Below, in pieces: positions 6,039 through 7,500 of a stretch of 7,500 nt of DNA (the first letter of the stretch is position 1; each line of letters begins with the position of its first letter). The translations under genes were made by a program, and so were the position numbers. The notes below the pieces were generated by a model. It was given only the letters and a program-made list of their open reading frames with translations, made no database searches and was not told where the DNA came from. The DNA lies in assembly GCA_009917805.1 (NCBI GenBank), contig RGES01000060.1, positions 1 to 7,500 on the forward strand, read 5' to 3'. The DNA is from Verrucomicrobiota bacterium. GTDB lineage: Bacteria > Verrucomicrobiota > Verrucomicrobiia > Opitutales > UBA953.

Positions 6039-6584
6039 TCAGGCCGCCTTCTTCGGGTCGACCTTCGGCTTCTCCTTCTCGTCCTTCTTGGGATCGTCCT
6101 TGCCGTCCTTGCCCGTCGGCTTGGCGACGGCTTGGGCGATCGCTTCCAGCAGGGCTTCGGCCTTGGGCACGGCGTTGTAGATCAGCTTGCCTTCGCGGTC
6201 GAAGACGCAGACGTACGGGTAGGTGTTGGTCTTGAACGGCGCGCGGCAGCCGCTGTACATCGAGAAGGTCAGGCCGGCCTTCTTCGTCAGCGCGGTGATG
6301 TTCTTGGTCGAGCCGGCCATGCCGACGTTCTCGACGCCGATGACGAGCATGTCTTCCTTGTGTTCGTCGGCCAGCTTCTGAAAGGGCTTCAGGTCTTCGC
6401 CGCTCGGTCCTTCGAGCTCGTAGGCCCAGAAGAAGAGCAGGGTGGCCTTGTCCTTCTGCAGGGCCGGCGTGATGCGCGGTCCGTCGACGTAGCGGGTCAG
6501 CGAGAAGTCGGTGCGGAAGTTGTATTTCTTCTCGGCGCCGAAGGCCGTGGTGAGCGAGAGCAGCAGGAGGAAGGCGAGGCGCAT
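6039..6584 (-). CDS. Exported thioredoxin-fold protein lacking the CXXC motif
   Basis: The 181 residues begin with a good signal peptide (MRLAFLLLLSLTTAFGA, likely cleaved before Glu18). The middle resembles the TlpA/AhpC-TSA thioredoxin fold: strand TLLFFWAYELEGPSGEDLKP at 49-68, where redox members have FWAxWCxxC, then MLVIGVENVG, and TYPYVCVFDREGKLIYN with the cis-proline position at Pro123. The CXXC site is replaced by YELEGP, so disulfide exchange through the usual pair is not possible. The only cysteines in the mature protein are Cys113 (SGCRAP) and Cys126. The tail from about 155 is a Lys/Asp/Pro-rich, probably disordered extension. It converges on the racemase gene with only 2 bases between stop codons. 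The start ATG is followed at once by the signal peptide. Function unknown; a binding or chaperone role, or a redox role through Cys113/Cys126, are guesses. Confidence 0.75.
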   Translation of the reverse strand: MRLAFLLLLSLTTAFGAEKKYNFRTDFSLTRYVDGPRITPALQKDKATLLFFWAYELEGPSGEDLKPFQKLADEHKEDMLVIGVENVGMAGSTKNITALTKKAGLTFSMYSGCRAPFKTNTYPYVCVFDREGKLIYNAVPKAEALLEAIAQAVAKPTGKDGKDDPKKDEKEKPKVDPKKAA

Positions 6585-6645
6585 GGCGGTATGCTTAGGT
6601 CGGTATGGGAAATATCAAGACCGCACGCGGAGGGGGCGGGCCGAT

Positions 6646-7140
6646 TCAGGGTTTTTCCGCGCGGATCTCGCGACGGATGTCCCGGAACAGCCCATAGCCG
6701 CCGATGAGCCCCGCGACGCAGGCCTGGGCCAACAGGGTCGGGAGGGGGATGGCCAGCAGGTTGCCGATGACGAAGTAGGGGAGGTAGCCGGCGAAGCACC
6801 ACAGCCCGGTGCTGATCGCGGTGCTGTCCATGGGCAGGGAGGGGCGGCACAGCATGAGCAGGCACCACGCCGCGCCCGCCCAAGCCAGCGCGGGGAAGTC
6901 ACCTTCGGCGAGGAACGCCGAGACTTCCGGCGCGGCTCCGGTCGGCAGGATGAAGCCGGCCACGTTGACCGCGAACGCGAGGACGAAGATCAGCGAACTG
7001 AGGACGCGGATCGCCCCCTCCGTCGCCGTGCGTCGGCGTGTCGGGATGAGGTGCTCCCCGTCGAAGCCGGTGGACGAGGTCTGGTCGCGGCGTTCGAAGC
7101 CGAGACCCCAGAGCAGGCAGTCGAAGAGAAAGCGGATCAT
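6646..7140 (-). CDS. Predicted four-helix membrane protein of unknown function
   Basis: The 164-residue protein has an N-terminal segment of about 40 residues (MIRFLFDCLLWGLGFERRDQ, then polar, with TRRRTAT). About four hydrophobic helices follow, at roughly 45-65, 82-99, 111-132 and 135-152, and a basic tail ends at REIRAEKP. No family motif is recognised. The start at 7140 is preferred because the longer open frame upstream would run through the uxaC terminator and uxaC itself. The gene lies downstream of that terminator and 61 bases upstream of the thioredoxin-fold gene on the same strand, so it probably has its own promoter in the short 7141-7172 gap. No clear promoter is visible there. 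Confidence 0.7.
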   Translation of the reverse strand: MIRFLFDCLLWGLGFERRDQTSSTGFDGEHLIPTRRRTATEGAIRVLSSLIFVLAFAVNVAGFILPTGAAPEVSAFLAEGDFPALAWAGAAWCLLMLCRPSLPMDSTAISTGLWCFAGYLPYFVIGNLLAIPLPTLLAQACVAGLIGGYGLFRDIRREIRAEKP

Positions 7141-7172
7141 CGGCGGGGCACCATGTATGCTGCGTAAACTAA

Positions 7173-7205
7173 GAGGCCGGGCAAGCCCGCAGGCTGCCCG
7201 GCCTC
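7173..7205 (-). terminator. Intrinsic terminator after uxaC
   Basis: Arms GAGGCCGGGCA (7173-7183) and TGCCCGGCCTC (7195-7205) are perfect 11-bp complements. The loop can pair further (GCC 7185-7187 with GGC 7192-7194) past one bulged A. On the minus strand the hairpin is followed by TTAGTTTACG, a moderately T-rich tail. It starts 18 bases beyond the uxaC stop codon and has no T-run on the plus-strand side, so it acts for the minus strand. Confidence 0.8.
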
Positions 7206-7223
7206 GATCGGGGGCGAGACAGC

Positions 7224-7500
7224 TTACTGCTTGAAGCCGAAGTACTGGCTGGCGTTGCCGTAGCAGACGTCGGCGATCAGGCGTTCGTTCCAGTCCTTGC
7301 GATCCGGGATGCGGCCCGATTCGACGTCCTGGCCGACGAGGTCGCACAGGATACGGCGGAAGTACTCGTGGCGCGGGTACGACAGGAAGGAGCGGGAGTC
7401 GGTGATCATGCCGATGAAACGGCTGAGCAGGCCGAGGTCGGACAGCGCGTTCATCTGGTCGCGCATGCCGCGTTCCTGGTCGAGGAACCACCAGCCCGAG
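7224..7500 (-). CDS. uxaC: Glucuronate (uronate) isomerase UxaC, C-terminal part
   Basis: UxaC interconverts D-glucuronate/D-fructuronate and D-galacturonate/D-tagaturonate, the first step of hexuronate catabolism, in the cytoplasm. The 91 visible residues carry C-terminal signatures: SGWWFLDQERGM, LGLLSRFIGMITDSRSFLSY, PRHEYFRRILCDLVGQDVES, and the end NASQYFGFKQ. The stop is TAA (complement of 7224-7226). The gene runs off the window edge, so roughly 380 residues upstream are not seen. A strong terminator follows. It suggests use of plant- or algal-derived uronates; the rest of the pathway (uxuAB, uxaAB, kdgK) is not in view. Confidence 0.95.
   Translation of the reverse strand, partial: SGWWFLDQERGMRDQMNALSDLGLLSRFIGMITDSRSFLSYPRHEYFRRILCDLVGQDVESGRIPDRKDWNERLIADVCYGNASQYFGFKQ

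Noticed and set aside
6592..6618. Promoter for the thioredoxin-fold gene (TTGATA, TAAGCA on the minus strand)
   Set aside because: The spacing is only 15 bases and the -10 match is poor.
6610..6645. Terminator after the membrane protein gene (CCGC-GT-GCGG followed by TCTTGATATTT on the minus strand)
   Set aside because: The stem is four pairs with a two-base loop, too small to be credible.
7137..7154. Five-codon leader frame (MVPRR) overlapping the start of the membrane protein gene
   Set aside because: Too short and without a regulatory context; an ATG this close is expected by chance.

Overview
The window looks like a chromosomal segment from a high-G+C, LPS-bearing Gram-negative bacterium. 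The best guess is a member of Verrucomicrobiota, probably the Opitutae. Three things point there: LpxC fused to FabZ, few clear Shine-Dalgarno sites, and a uronate isomerase beside housekeeping genes. The LpxC-FabZ fusion also occurs in Bacteroidota and relatives, so the assignment is inference. No RNA gene, CRISPR array, transposase or phage gene was found.

Layout. (1) Positions 1-1106, minus strand: lpxC-fabZ fusion, cut by the window start inside the FabZ domain. (2) Positions 1107-1478: a 372-base divergent intergenic region with no credible gene. It holds short TTCACAC repeats by the lpxC start, an imperfect large inverted repeat of low-complexity blocks, a perfect 10-bp hairpin and candidate promoters. 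(3) Positions 1479-6036, plus strand: a tightly packed run of trpG/pabA-type glutamine amidotransferase, nrdR, an unrecognised 157-aa protein, a HIT-family protein, tsaB, a broken alanine racemase gene and a glutamate-racemase-like gene with a signal peptide. Gaps are 3-6 bases or overlaps are 4 bases, so one operon is likely. (4) Positions 6039-7500, minus strand: an exported thioredoxin-fold protein without CXXC, a four-helix membrane protein, and the 3' end of uxaC (glucuronate isomerase) followed by a good intrinsic terminator.

The plus-strand operon joins nucleotide and cofactor metabolism (TrpG/PabA, NrdR), tRNA modification (TsaB) and D-amino-acid or cell-wall chemistry (Alr remnant, racemase). 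No single pathway links them. The most notable features are the alr gene, whose conserved blocks lie in three reading frames with about 15 and about 100 residues missing at the two joins, and the neighbouring glutamate racemase, which keeps both catalytic cysteines but begins with a secretion signal and carries a C-terminal extension.

Nothing here clearly forms a new multi-gene system. The second-look items are the alr lesion, the exported racemase and the structured intergenic region.
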